From JAVBPE01 sp031549865 (GTDB lineage Bacteria > Bacillota_I > Bacilli_A > Acholeplasmatales > Anaeroplasmataceae): a stretch of 64,000 bases of DNA. The DNA lies in contig JAVBPE010000002.1 in assembly GCA_031549865.1 (NCBI GenBank), forward strand, positions 62,001 through 126,000. The letters run 5' to 3'. Position 1 is the stretch's first letter, and each line of letters starts with the position of its first letter. Of this stretch, positions 35,510 through 43,862 are shown piece after piece. The translations under genes and the position numbers were made by a program. Below the pieces are notes generated by a model, which was not told the DNA's origin, searched no databases, and saw nothing but the letters and a program-made list of their open reading frames with translations.

Positions 35510-36217
35510 CTAAGATATTTGAAAACTTATATCATTAGTGAATAGTAAAGATCCACTCCCGCTTAAGTTTGCCTTATCAATATTTTGGCTATAAAAATAA
35601 GCAATAGATAAATCATAATAATAAATTACAAAATAATATGTATATGTTTTTTCTTCATTTAATACTATATTATTTAATAAATTTAATGTTACTTCTTTTT
35701 CTGGGATTATTGAACTCATATCCACAAAAGATTTACTGCTTGTTAGTTTATAACTTGATTCATTATTAACTGTAGTTACTTCTAAAGAACCAATACGTAT
35801 AATATTGCTTATATAATTATTAACTTCTAAAATATTATTTTCTTTGTTTTCTTCCACTGGATATTCAGTAGAATAATTTGTTGTAGTGCAATAAGATTTA
35901 AAAGATATTATTGGATTTATAATATTTGGGGTTATATCCAATTTTGCGACTATACAGTTATTATCATTTATTGATGGCAACATTTTATATGTAGGCATTT
36001 TGAAGTTATTTATTCTAGTGTCTATAACAACACTATTATTACTATTTAATCTAGCATTATAATAAGTTAAAGTTGCTGATACATCAGTAGTTTCGGTATA
36101 TCCACTTATTGATTTAGCTTCGGCATTTGTATTTGTCAAAAACCAAGCGTAAACACTGAATACTAAAAGCAATATAGTCATTAATAATAGAATAATAGAT
36201 TTAAATAATTGTTTCAT
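35510..36217 (-). CDS. Exported protein with YAWF-type signal peptide, unknown function
   Basis: 235 residues. The N-terminal signal of about 25 residues ends SVYAWFLTN, again of the kind seen in SipW-processed proteins. The mature part is rich in Asn, Ser, Thr and beta-strand (alternating hydrophobic) segments, without a recognised domain. It is upstream of the 599-residue surface protein by 12 bases and probably co-expressed, perhaps as partner subunits. No signal peptidase gene was found nearby. Confidence 0.6.
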   Translation of the reverse strand: MKQLFKSIILLLMTILLLVFSVYAWFLTNTNAEAKSISGYTETTDVSATLTYYNARLNSNNSVVIDTRINNFKMPTYKMLPSINDNNCIVAKLDITPNIINPIISFKSYCTTTNYSTEYPVEENKENNILEVNNYISNIIRIGSLEVTTVNNESSYKLTSSKSFVDMSSIIPEKEVTLNLLNNIVLNEEKTYTYYFVIYYYDLSIAYFYSQNIDKANLSGSGSLLFTNDISFQIS

Positions 36218-36361
36218 GCTATCTCGCCTTTCGTAAAAAAATAAACTTCATTTAAAAATGGCTTTACACCAAGATTTTATCATTTAAGCAGAAATTTAAT
36301 CGCTTAATTATATTATAAACAAAATTTGTAATTAAATCAAATTTTATGTAGAAAAAAGAAA

Positions 36362-36405
36362 AACTGTAAAGCATTGAAATTTTTATAATTTCTCGCTTTA
36401 CAGTT
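36362..36405 (-). terminator. Terminator of the cwlJ-gerQ operon
   Basis: An 11-bp perfect stem, AACTGTAAAGC/GCTTTACAGTT, with a 22-base loop, followed on the minus strand by TTTTTCTTTTTT. Confidence 0.8.
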
Positions 36406-36409
36406 CTTT

Positions 36410-36787
36410 TTATTTATTTGTAGTGTTTTGTTGTTGTGCGTATGGATAATAATAATTAATTTCTTCATCAAAAGTAATATAATCAAGATAAATAGTTAGA
36501 AGTAAATAACGCATGTTATTTGATAAATCACTAATAATTATATGGTCTTTTCCTGCGGCTTCTAATTTACCTCTAAATATTTTACTACCCCATTGACTAT
36601 TTTCAAAGTTCATATAAACACTGATTATTTTGCCTAAGTTTAATCTTAATATATTTTCAATATATGATTGCTCAGTATTTTCAACGTTCATTTCGCTTGG
36701 ATTTTGCATGTTCATTTGGTTTGCACCTCCCATATAAGGACTATAAGGGTATCCCCCATAAAAATTTGGGAATGGAAAACAGTTCAT
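36410..36787 (-). CDS. gerQ: Spore coat protein GerQ
   Basis: 125 residues. The N-terminus is Tyr/Gly/Pro/Met-rich, followed by the conserved GerQ core YIENILRLNLGKIISVYMNFE, AAGKDHIIISD and YLLLTIYLDYITFDEEINY. GerQ is cross-linked into the spore coat and is needed for CwlJ function in germination. It lies directly downstream of cwlJ, as in Bacillus, which supports both calls. GGAGAG precedes the ATG. Confidence 0.95.
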   Translation of the reverse strand: MNCFPFPNFYGGYPYSPYMGGANQMNMQNPSEMNVENTEQSYIENILRLNLGKIISVYMNFENSQWGSKIFRGKLEAAGKDHIIISDLSNNMRYLLLTIYLDYITFDEEINYYYPYAQQQNTTNK

Positions 36788-36799
36788 AATATCTCTCCT

Positions 36800-37219
36800 T
36801 TAATAACAATTTTCACTTTCGGTTGGTGAATAGAAGCAATGACTTTTATATTTTCCAGAATTCCACTGTCCCCACCATTGGGCTCTACAGTCCTCTCCAA
36901 AAGGATTATAAAACCATAAGGATCTAGTTGCTGGAGAAGTCCTTTCACCATTGATACATCTTTTAGCTAGTTTTCTGTCGATTTCTCTTGCTGCTTGGTA
37001 AAAATACCCTTTTGATGTAGCTTCAAATCCCCCAGGAGATTGGTACACCATTTGAGTGATTGAATTAATGTTTTTAAAATCTAGACAATTCGCTCTTACT
37101 CTATTGATTCCAACGTTACCAACACAAAGCATTCCTTTTTGCCCATCACCTTCAGCCTCAGCTCGCATTAATCGAGCTAAAAGATCTATTTCTTTTTCGT
37201 TATACTTAACAACCGCCAA
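36800..37219 (-). CDS. cwlJ: Spore cortex-lytic cell wall hydrolase CwlJ
   Basis: 139 residues from a TTG start at 37219. GAGGTG lies six bases before it, and the product begins MAVVKYNEKE, close to Bacillus CwlJ (MAVVRA). An in-frame GTG at 37228 is part of the ribosome site. The SleB-like fold shows LARLMRAEAEGDGQKGM with the catalytic Glu, NVGINRVRANCLDF, GFEAT and AQWWGQWNSGKYKSHCFY. It cuts cortex peptidoglycan during germination and, unlike SleB, has no signal peptide. It is expressed in the mother cell. Confidence 0.95.
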   Translation of the reverse strand: MAVVKYNEKEIDLLARLMRAEAEGDGQKGMLCVGNVGINRVRANCLDFKNINSITQMVYQSPGGFEATSKGYFYQAAREIDRKLAKRCINGERTSPATRSLWFYNPFGEDCRAQWWGQWNSGKYKSHCFYSPTESENCY

Positions 37220-37238
37220 GTAATTCACCTCATATTAA

Positions 37239-37267
37239 TATATATGATAATTATTATTTTAGTATTC
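37239..37267 (-). promoter_or_regulatory. Candidate sigma-E promoter of cwlJ-gerQ
   Basis: On the minus strand, GAATACT (37261-37267), a 14-base spacer, then CATATATA (37239-37246). This matches six of seven -35 and six of eight -10 positions of the Bacillus sigma-E consensus (KMATATT, CATACAHT). It fits mother-cell expression of cwlJ. Confidence 0.55.
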
Positions 37268-37354
37268 ATAAATTTATTATAAAGATATTTTTTATTCTAA
37301 TCTTTAAATAGATGTCAAATCGTGTTATAATATGAATGATCGGAGTTGAGAATA

Positions 37355-37945
37355 ATGGCAAAATTATTAGTACCAGTAGGTGTAAGTGCCCACCATATAC
37401 ATTTATGTAAAAAAGATTTAGAAGCATTATTTGGAGAAGGTGCAGAATTAACCAAAAAAGTTGATTTAAGTCAACCTGGACAATTCGCATGTGAAGAACA
37501 ACTTAACGTTGTTAGTTTAGATCCAAAAGGTAAAACAATTGAAAGAGTACGTGTTTTAGGACCTCTAAGAAATGTTAGTCAAGTTGAATTATTAAGAAGT
37601 GAATGCTCAAAAAGTAGAATTGAGGGACCAATTAGATCATCAGGAGATATCGCAGGTTCAGGAGCTTGTAAGCTCGTTAATCCATTAAATGGAAAAGAAG
37701 TTATTTTAAATGAAGGTGTAATCGTTGCTGATAGACACATCCATTTTTCACTTGATGATGCAAATGAATTTGGTATTGTTGATAAACAGGTAGTAAGCGT
37801 TAAAGTTGATGGAAGAAAGGGCGGAGTTATGAATGAAGTATTATGTCGCGTTCATAAAGATTACGCTTTAGATTTCCACGTAGATGTTGATGATGCTTGT
37901 GCATTTGATATTAAACAAGGTCAATTATTAGAAGTTATTAAATAA
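37355..37945 (+). CDS. pduL: Phosphate propanoyltransferase / phosphotransacylase PduL
   Basis: 196 residues from the ATG at 37355, with CGGAG before it. Metal-binding signature AHHIHL near the start and DRHIHF in the second beta-barrel half are the zinc ligands of PduL, which swaps acyl groups between CoA and phosphate. It is full length and lacks an obvious extra N-terminal microcompartment-targeting peptide. It stands alone here, without shell genes, so it probably serves as a cytosolic acetyl/propionyl phosphotransacylase in fermentation. The acetate kinase is not in the window. Confidence 0.95.
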   Translation: MAKLLVPVGVSAHHIHLCKKDLEALFGEGAELTKKVDLSQPGQFACEEQLNVVSLDPKGKTIERVRVLGPLRNVSQVELLRSECSKSRIEGPIRSSGDIAGSGACKLVNPLNGKEVILNEGVIVADRHIHFSLDDANEFGIVDKQVVSVKVDGRKGGVMNEVLCRVHKDYALDFHVDVDDACAFDIKQGQLLEVIK

Positions 37946-37961
37946 TAATAATATATAATGT

Positions 37962-37995
37962 AAAACGATTTTCTTTCATTGAAAATCGTTTTTTT
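37962..37995 (+). terminator. Terminator of pduL
   Basis: A 12-bp perfect stem, AAAACGATTTTC/GAAAATCGTTTT, with a 7-base loop and a T-tract. Confidence 0.9.
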
Positions 37996-38078
37996 ATAAT
38001 TTTATACTATATATATTTAAATTTTTTTAATTAAGATTAGTTTAAAAGTGCTATTAATGTTCTATATAATTATAAACT

Positions 38079-38945
38079 TTGATATATTATATAGGAGATG
38101 ATATCATCAAAAACTATTTTAAAGGATATTATTTTAAATGTAGTAATAATACAAGTTCGATAGCTTTTATACCAGCTTTACATAAAAGTAAAAAGAATAT
38201 TGATGCTTCCATTCAAATTATTACTCCAAATGAATCAATATATCTTCCATTTAAATCAATAAACTTTAGTAAAAATAAGTTATTAATAACTATTGATAAT
38301 AATATTTTTTCTAAAGAAAAAATGATATTAAATATTAAAAATGAAGAGTATTTAATAGAAGGAAATATATTTTTTAGTAAATTTAAAAGATTAAAATATA
38401 GCATAATGGGGCCATTTAAATATATTCCTTTTATGCAATGTAGACATAGTGTTGTAAGTATGAATCATTTTGTTAATGGTGAAATTATTATTAATGATGA
38501 TAAATATATATTTAATAATGATCTAGGCTATATTGAAGGAGATAGAGGATATTCATTTCCTAAGAATTATATTTGGAGTCAATGTCATTATGATGATTCT
38601 TCTATTATGTTATCGGTTGCAGACATTCCTTTTTTAGGATTTCATTTTAAAGGAATTATTGGAGTAGTAATGATTAAAAATAAAGAATATAGGATCGCTA
38701 CTTATCTTGGCGCGAAAGTAGTATCCATTTCTAATAATGAAATTATAATAAAACAAGGAAAATATAAATTAATTGCAAAATTAATAAAAGATAATTCAAA
38801 AGATTTAAAGGCCCCTGTTAATGGTAATATGATAAGAATAATAAAAGAAAGCATTATGTGTAGGGCATCATATAGATTTATATATAAAGAAAATATTTTA
38901 TTAGATTTTGAAAGTGATAAAGCTAGTTTTGAATTTGAATATTAA
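38079..38945 (+). CDS. Tocopherol-cyclase-like (calycin/lipocalin-type) protein, start uncertain
   Basis: Up to 288 residues. YFKGYYFKC near the start and EGDRGYSFPKNYIWSQCH in the middle resemble the conserved Trp/Asp/Gly blocks of the tocopherol-cyclase-like beta-barrel family. In bacteria these act on unknown lipophilic substrates. The start is unclear: the open frame begins TTG at 38079 without a ribosome site, but AGGAG (38092-38096) sits in front of in-frame ATC codons at 38103/38106, where related proteins usually begin. An ATG at 38098 is out of frame. Either a non-AUG (ATC) start or a base error is possible. It has its own terminator. Confidence 0.6.
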   Translation: MIYYIGDDIIKNYFKGYYFKCSNNTSSIAFIPALHKSKKNIDASIQIITPNESIYLPFKSINFSKNKLLITIDNNIFSKEKMILNIKNEEYLIEGNIFFSKFKRLKYSIMGPFKYIPFMQCRHSVVSMNHFVNGEIIINDDKYIFNNDLGYIEGDRGYSFPKNYIWSQCHYDDSSIMLSVADIPFLGFHFKGIIGVVMIKNKEYRIATYLGAKVVSISNNEIIIKQGKYKLIAKLIKDNSKDLKAPVNGNMIRIIKESIMCRASYRFIYKENILLDFESDKASFEFEY

Positions 38946-38972
38946 AAGTAATCATTGTGATTGCTTTTTTTG
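38943..38972 (+). terminator. Terminator of the tocopherol-cyclase-like gene
   Basis: Stem AAAGTAATCA/TGATTGCTTT with one wobble pair, a 3-base loop and a run of T. Confidence 0.75.
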
Positions 38973-39025
38973 TATATATTATTTTTGATTGGAAATACTA
39001 AAATCTACATTTTACGGAGGTTTAT

Positions 39026-40972
39026 ATGAATCAATTAAAAAACTCAACAAGTCCTTATTTATTGCAACATGCTAATAATCCAGTTAATTGGTATCCGTGG
39101 GGAAGTGAAGCATTTTTAAAAGCCAAAAAGGAAGACAAGCCAATATTTTTGAGTATCGGATATAGTACATGTCATTGGTGCCATGTCATGGCACATGAAA
39201 GTTTTGAGGATATTAAAACAGCTCAAATATTAAACGAATATTTTATATCTATCAAAGTAGATAGAGAAGAACGACCTGATATCGATAGTGTATACATGGC
39301 TGTGTGTCAAGCCTACACTGGAAATGGTGGTTGGCCAACAAGTATTTTTATGACATGGGATAAGAAGCCTTTTTATGCAGGTACTTATTTTCCCCTTGAA
39401 GCAAAATATAGAATTCCTAGTTTTAAAGAATTATTATTATCAATTGTTGGTTATTGGAATAATCACAGAACAGATTTATTTGATAATGCAAATAAAATAA
39501 TAGAACACATTAAATTGAATTTTGAAAAAAAAGAAATAGCTAGCAGTGCTTCTTTGATTGAAAAAACATTTCTGAGCTTTTCTAATAATTACGATGCAAT
39601 AAATGGTGGATTTGGAAGAGCGCCAAAGTTTCCATCTGCCCACAATTTAGTATTATTATCTATGTATGCTAAACTTAATAATAGTTTATCAGCGTATAAA
39701 ATGGTTGAAAAAACCCTTCTTCAAATGCGTAAAGGCGGAATATTTGACCATATTGGTTTCGGATTTTCTAGATATTCAACTGATGAATTCTTTTTGGTTC
39801 CTCACTTTGAAAAAATGCTATATGACAATGCTTTATTAATGATTTCTTATTCATATTTTTATACCATTACAAATGATAGCATTTATTTAGAAACATCAAA
39901 AAAAATTGCTTCTTTTATAATGAGAGAAATGACTTCTTTAGAAGGTGGTTATTACTGTGCTCAAGATGCTGATATTGAAGGAATTGAAGGAAAGTTTTAT
40001 ACATTTACTTATGACGAAATTATTAATGTTTTAGGAAAAGCAAAAGGAGTAGAATTTGCTTTAATTTTTGATATTACAAAAGAAGGTAATTTTGAAAATA
40101 GTAATATTTTAAATTTACTAAAAAACAATGATATTTCAAACAAATGTGAAAATGAATTAAAAACTCTTTATGAATATCGAAAAAGACGTTATAAACTTCA
40201 TTTAGATAATAAAATATTAACTTCTTGGAATAGCTTAATGATTATCTCTATGCTTTTATTATATAGAATATCAAAAGATGAAAAATATTTTGTAAGTGCA
40301 TATAATTCATATTTATTTATAGAAAAAAAATTAGTTTATAATTTTGATATATATACAAGTTTTTGTAATGATAAGCGCACTGATAAAGGCTTTTTAGATG
40401 ATTACGCTTTTTATATTGCTGCTTTAATTGAGTTTTATAATACAACATTAGACAATATATATTTAACTAAAGCAATAGAGATATGTGATGTTACAATAAA
40501 AGAATTTTATGATGAAAATGATAATGGGTTTTATTTATCTAAAAAATCGAATGATGAATTATTTATGAACCCTAAAGAGTATTATGATGGGGCTATCCCC
40601 AGTGGTAATTCAGTTATGACTTATAATTTAGTTAGAATTGCTCAATTAACAAAAATAGAAAAATATGAAGTATATGCTAAAAGACAAATAGAATTTATGT
40701 CTTTAAGAGTTAGTAATTACGCGCAAGGAAACAGTATGTTTTTAATCTCTTTACTTTTATATCAAAATCCATTAACAAATATAGTTATAGTAAAAAGTAA
40801 AGATTTTGATATAAAAGAAATATTAATTAAATTGCCTCTTTTTGCGAATGTTACAATAAAAGAAGAAGATAAGGAATATTTACTTATAAATAATAAAACT
40901 ACTTTTTATATTTGTAAAGGCTATACATGTTTACCTCCGACTAATGATTTAAATAAATTAAACGATACTTAG
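39026..40972 (+). CDS. Thioredoxin-fold DUF255 protein (YyaL/SSP411 type)
   Basis: 648 residues. The N-terminal 170 are a thioredoxin-like domain with NPVNWYPW and the redox motif STCHWCHVMAHESF; the rest is an alpha/alpha toroid of the glycoside-hydrolase-like kind (GGIFDHIGFGFSRYSTDEFF, HFEKMLYDNA, EGGYYCAQDADIEG). Family members are near-universal but their reaction is unproven; N-acylglucosamine 2-epimerase-like or thiol-disulfide roles are proposed. ACGGAGG precedes the ATG. Monocistronic in appearance. Confidence 0.93.
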   Translation: MNQLKNSTSPYLLQHANNPVNWYPWGSEAFLKAKKEDKPIFLSIGYSTCHWCHVMAHESFEDIKTAQILNEYFISIKVDREERPDIDSVYMAVCQAYTGNGGWPTSIFMTWDKKPFYAGTYFPLEAKYRIPSFKELLLSIVGYWNNHRTDLFDNANKIIEHIKLNFEKKEIASSASLIEKTFLSFSNNYDAINGGFGRAPKFPSAHNLVLLSMYAKLNNSLSAYKMVEKTLLQMRKGGIFDHIGFGFSRYSTDEFFLVPHFEKMLYDNALLMISYSYFYTITNDSIYLETSKKIASFIMREMTSLEGGYYCAQDADIEGIEGKFYTFTYDEIINVLGKAKGVEFALIFDITKEGNFENSNILNLLKNNDISNKCENELKTLYEYRKRRYKLHLDNKILTSWNSLMIISMLLLYRISKDEKYFVSAYNSYLFIEKKLVYNFDIYTSFCNDKRTDKGFLDDYAFYIAALIEFYNTTLDNIYLTKAIEICDVTIKEFYDENDNGFYLSKKSNDELFMNPKEYYDGAIPSGNSVMTYNLVRIAQLTKIEKYEVYAKRQIEFMSLRVSNYAQGNSMFLISLLLYQNPLTNIVIVKSKDFDIKEILIKLPLFANVTIKEEDKEYLLINNKTTFYICKGYTCLPPTNDLNKLNDT

Positions 40973-41020
40973 TATATCTTTATTAAAATGGTTACAATAT
41001 AATTATAAGGAGAATAAAAA

Positions 41021-41452
41021 ATGGATCAAAATATAGAGTTTTTAAATTATATTCATCAAAATGCTTTAATGGGTATTACAACAATTAGTCAATTAATTAA
41101 AATTGTGGAGAATCAAGATTTTTTAAAGCATTTAAATATTCAATTAGAAGAGTATAAAAATATTGATGAAAAAGTAATAGAAATGCTTCGTAATCAAAAT
41201 GAGGAAGAAAAAGATATAAATAAGTTTGCTAAGGCTTCTGTTTACATGAATATTACAATTAAAACATTAGTAGATAAATCATCATCACACATTTCTCAGA
41301 TGATGATGGAGGGTTCTTTAATGGGAATAATAGATATTTTAAAAAATTTAAAAAGATATTCTACCGCTAATCAAAAGATATCAAATATAGCTAAAAAATT
41401 GCTGGCAACAGAAGAATCAAATATAGAAAACTTAAAAAAGTTCATAGAATAA
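41021..41452 (+). CDS. Helical ferritin-like hypothetical protein
   Basis: 143 residues, nearly all alpha-helix in a four-helix-bundle pattern, with NALMGITTISQLI and MMMEGSLMGIIDILKNLKRY. His and Glu occur at spacings that could bind metal, but no firm ferritin di-iron motif (ExxH pairs) is seen. AAGGAG precedes the ATG. Family name not recognised with certainty; it looks like small stress-related four-helix proteins of Firmicutes. Confidence 0.5.
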   Translation: MDQNIEFLNYIHQNALMGITTISQLIKIVENQDFLKHLNIQLEEYKNIDEKVIEMLRNQNEEEKDINKFAKASVYMNITIKTLVDKSSSHISQMMMEGSLMGIIDILKNLKRYSTANQKISNIAKKLLATEESNIENLKKFIE

Positions 41453-41490
41453 AAAAGATCTAGTAGAAAAAAATTCTACTAGATTTTCTA
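41451..41490. terminator. Bidirectional terminator
   Basis: Stem ATCTAGTAGAA/TTCTACTAGAT (41458-41484) with A- and T-tracts, between convergent genes. Confidence 0.9.
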
Positions 41491-42408
41491 TTTTAATGGT
41501 TCAATGTAAAAGTTTCCATGAACACTATTACTATCTAATGTTGTTATAAAAGAATTTGGGTCGATGTTTTTAATAATTTGAATAATTAAGTTTGATTTTG
41601 ATTCAGGTACAACAGTCATTAACGTAATCTTCTCATTGCCAGAATATCCGCCATATGACTTCCAAGCGGTGCAGCTATAATGGGTTTGACAAGAAATTTC
41701 TTTTGATATTTCTTTATCAAAATCAGTTATAACAATTATCACTATTTTATTAGTGAAACGGTGAAGTGTATCTACAACTCTACCGCTTACAAAAACCAAA
41801 ACCAAAGTATAAAGAATTGGAGTCCATTCTCTTAAAATGAATCCCCCTAAGATAATTATAAAAGCATTTACAACCATTAATATTTTTCCAATAGATATTT
41901 GTTTTTTTCTTGAAAAATAAGTTGCAATTATTTCTAGTCCTCCAGTAGAACCTCCTACGTTTAATGCTAATGATATTGCGATACCAGAACATACTCCTGC
42001 AAATAGTGCATTAGCTAAACCGCCCTCTTCAATATTAAAAATATTCATAATATTGTTTGGTAAAAATTTAATGAAAACTGTATTTGCAATTATATAAAGA
42101 GTTGATAATGTTGCGAATCTTTTACCTAATTTTTTGAAAGATAAAAATATTAATGGAATATTAATAGCAAAGTATAAAGAACTGGTTAAAGTATTAACAA
42201 GATTCATTTGTTCTGGATTATGTAGTAAATCAGTTAAAGATGTATTATAATAAAACATTCCGATATATCTTGATATAATAAGACATATTCCGGTTACCCC
42301 ACTAGTTAATAAACCGGATTTATTAATAAAAGCTCTTACTGAGTAAGATGTAATAAAAGCGCATATAACTACTGCAAAATAAGGAAAACATTTTTTTATA
42401 ACTTTCAT
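41488..42408 (-). CDS. YitT-family membrane protein (DUF161 and DUF2179)
   Basis: 306 residues: five or six membrane segments in the first 200 (the LNVGGSTGGLEIIATYFSRKKQ loop is typical of DUF161) and a C-terminal cytosolic DUF2179 domain (ALTMTVV-like strand, here KITLMTVVPES, and DPNSFITTLDSNSVHGNFY). Common in Firmicutes; proposed transporter or sensor, substrate unknown. Divergent from the HD hydrolase gene. Confidence 0.9.
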   Translation of the reverse strand: MKVIKKCFPYFAVVICAFITSYSVRAFINKSGLLTSGVTGICLIISRYIGMFYYNTSLTDLLHNPEQMNLVNTLTSSLYFAINIPLIFLSFKKLGKRFATLSTLYIIANTVFIKFLPNNIMNIFNIEEGGLANALFAGVCSGIAISLALNVGGSTGGLEIIATYFSRKKQISIGKILMVVNAFIIILGGFILREWTPILYTLVLVFVSGRVVDTLHRFTNKIVIIVITDFDKEISKEISCQTHYSCTAWKSYGGYSGNEKITLMTVVPESKSNLIIQIIKNIDPNSFITTLDSNSVHGNFYIEPLK

Positions 42409-42586
42409 AATATCACCTAATAAATATATTCGTAAGATAACTACATAATTCTATGATTTAAATATATATTTATACTTTAAAATAGTAGTTATGCTTGTTA
42501 TCTTTATTATAACACATATAAACTGAAAAGCAGTATTTACTAGTTTTTTATTAAAAATAACTTCGTTATTTAAAAGGGAGGTATTT

Positions 42587-42607
42587 TAGTATATAATTAA
42601 TATACTA
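42587..42607. promoter_or_regulatory. Perfect 21-bp palindrome with a TATAAT box before the HD hydrolase gene
   Basis: TAGTATAT-AATTA-ATATACTA is a perfect inverted repeat placed immediately before the GGAGG ribosome site. It contains TATAAT at 42592-42597. It may be an operator over a -10 box or an RNA hairpin before the ribosome site. A second, unused GGGAGG stands upstream at 42576-42581. Confidence 0.4.
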
Positions 42608-42620
42608 GGAGGTAATTTCT

Positions 42621-43862
42621 ATGAATTTTGAAAAATTAAATAGACCTAAAGTATTTCGTGATCCTTTATACGGGTATATCAAGGTTAATTACAAAATAAT
42701 AAGTGATTTAATCGATACATTAGAATTGCAAAGATTAAGAAGAATAAGACAATTAAGTGGAGTATCAATGGTCTTTCAAACTGCTGAACATTCACGTTTT
42801 ACGCATAGCTTAGGTGCATATGCAATGGCATGTTTAGTAATTGAAGAGGTATCAGGAGTTAAAGAAAATATGAATGAGTATGAACAAATTATTTTTTTGG
42901 CTTCTGCTTTACTTCATGATATCGGCCATGGACCATATTCTCATGCTTTTGAACATGTATTAAATATATCTCATGAAGAAATGTCGGCCCAAATGATCAT
43001 TTCACCTATAACTGAAGTAAACAAAGTTTTATCTAAATGTCAGGATTTAGCTTTAGATATAGCAAGTGTTATAAGACATCAAGGTAAATATCCATTAATT
43101 GAGAGCTTAATATCTTCTCAACTTGATGTTGATAGAATGGATTATTTATCAAGAGATGCTTATTTTACAGGCGCAACATATGGAAATATAGATCGTAATC
43201 GATTACTTAGATCAATGATTGTTGAAAATAATAGAGTTTATTTTAGGGCATCAGGTGTTCATTCAATTGAATCATATTTAATGAGTAGATACCATATGTA
43301 TTGGCAAGTTTATTATCATCCAACAGCTCGAGCTTATGAATTATTACTTCAAAATATTTATAAAAGAATAAAAGACTTAGTATTAAGTGGTAAAAAAATA
43401 GAAGCCAATATTGATTCACTATTAAATGTTTTAAAAAATAATTATGATATAAAAAGTTATGTTGAACTTGATGATGCATATGTAAATGGGATGGTTAAGC
43501 AACTTACTAAATCAGATGATTTTGTTTTAAGAGAATTGAGTTTGGCTTTAGAAAAAAGAAAACTATATAGTTTTATGAATTTAAATATTGAAACAGATGT
43601 TGAAAAAATAGATACTATAATGACTAAATATAAAAATAATGAAATTCTATTTTCTTATTTTTATGAAGAAACAAAACTTAGTCAAGCAGCTTATTTACAT
43701 GCAAATGCTAATCAAGAGTATGATATAAATGATATTAAAATAATGTTACCTACTCATGATGTTTTATCTTTAGAAGAATATTCTCCAATTATTAATTCAT
43801 TGATATCAAGTAGTGTAAAAAATATAATTTATATTTTCTATTTTGAGGTATCCAATGTCTAA
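42621..43862 (+). CDS. HD-superfamily phosphohydrolase (YwfO-like)
   Basis: 413 residues with metal-binding HD motifs: HSRFTHSLG, LLHDIGHGPYSHAFEH and SSQLDVDRMDYLSRDAY. These match the dNTPase/SAMHD1-like group to which Bacillus YwfO belongs. It probably hydrolyses nucleoside triphosphates; the actual substrate is unproven. CTAGGAGG precedes the ATG. The end overlaps rnmV by eight bases, linking it to an RNA-processing and spore cluster. Confidence 0.92.
   Translation: MNFEKLNRPKVFRDPLYGYIKVNYKIISDLIDTLELQRLRRIRQLSGVSMVFQTAEHSRFTHSLGAYAMACLVIEEVSGVKENMNEYEQIIFLASALLHDIGHGPYSHAFEHVLNISHEEMSAQMIISPITEVNKVLSKCQDLALDIASVIRHQGKYPLIESLISSQLDVDRMDYLSRDAYFTGATYGNIDRNRLLRSMIVENNRVYFRASGVHSIESYLMSRYHMYWQVYYHPTARAYELLLQNIYKRIKDLVLSGKKIEANIDSLLNVLKNNYDIKSYVELDDAYVNGMVKQLTKSDDFVLRELSLALEKRKLYSFMNLNIETDVEKIDTIMTKYKNNEILFSYFYEETKLSQAAYLHANANQEYDINDIKIMLPTHDVLSLEEYSPIINSLISSSVKNIIYIFYFEVSNV

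Noticed and set aside
36218..36361. Possible RNA element upstream of the exported-protein pair
   Set aside because: Only weak hairpins; no conserved riboswitch core recognised.
37266..37490. Minus-strand frame across the pduL start
   Set aside because: Shadow of pduL and of the AT-rich promoter area; composition is not protein-like.
38098..38163. 21-codon frame with ATG at 38098 before the tocopherol-cyclase-like gene
   Set aside because: AGGAG is too close (one base) to serve this ATG; no sign of a leader peptide.
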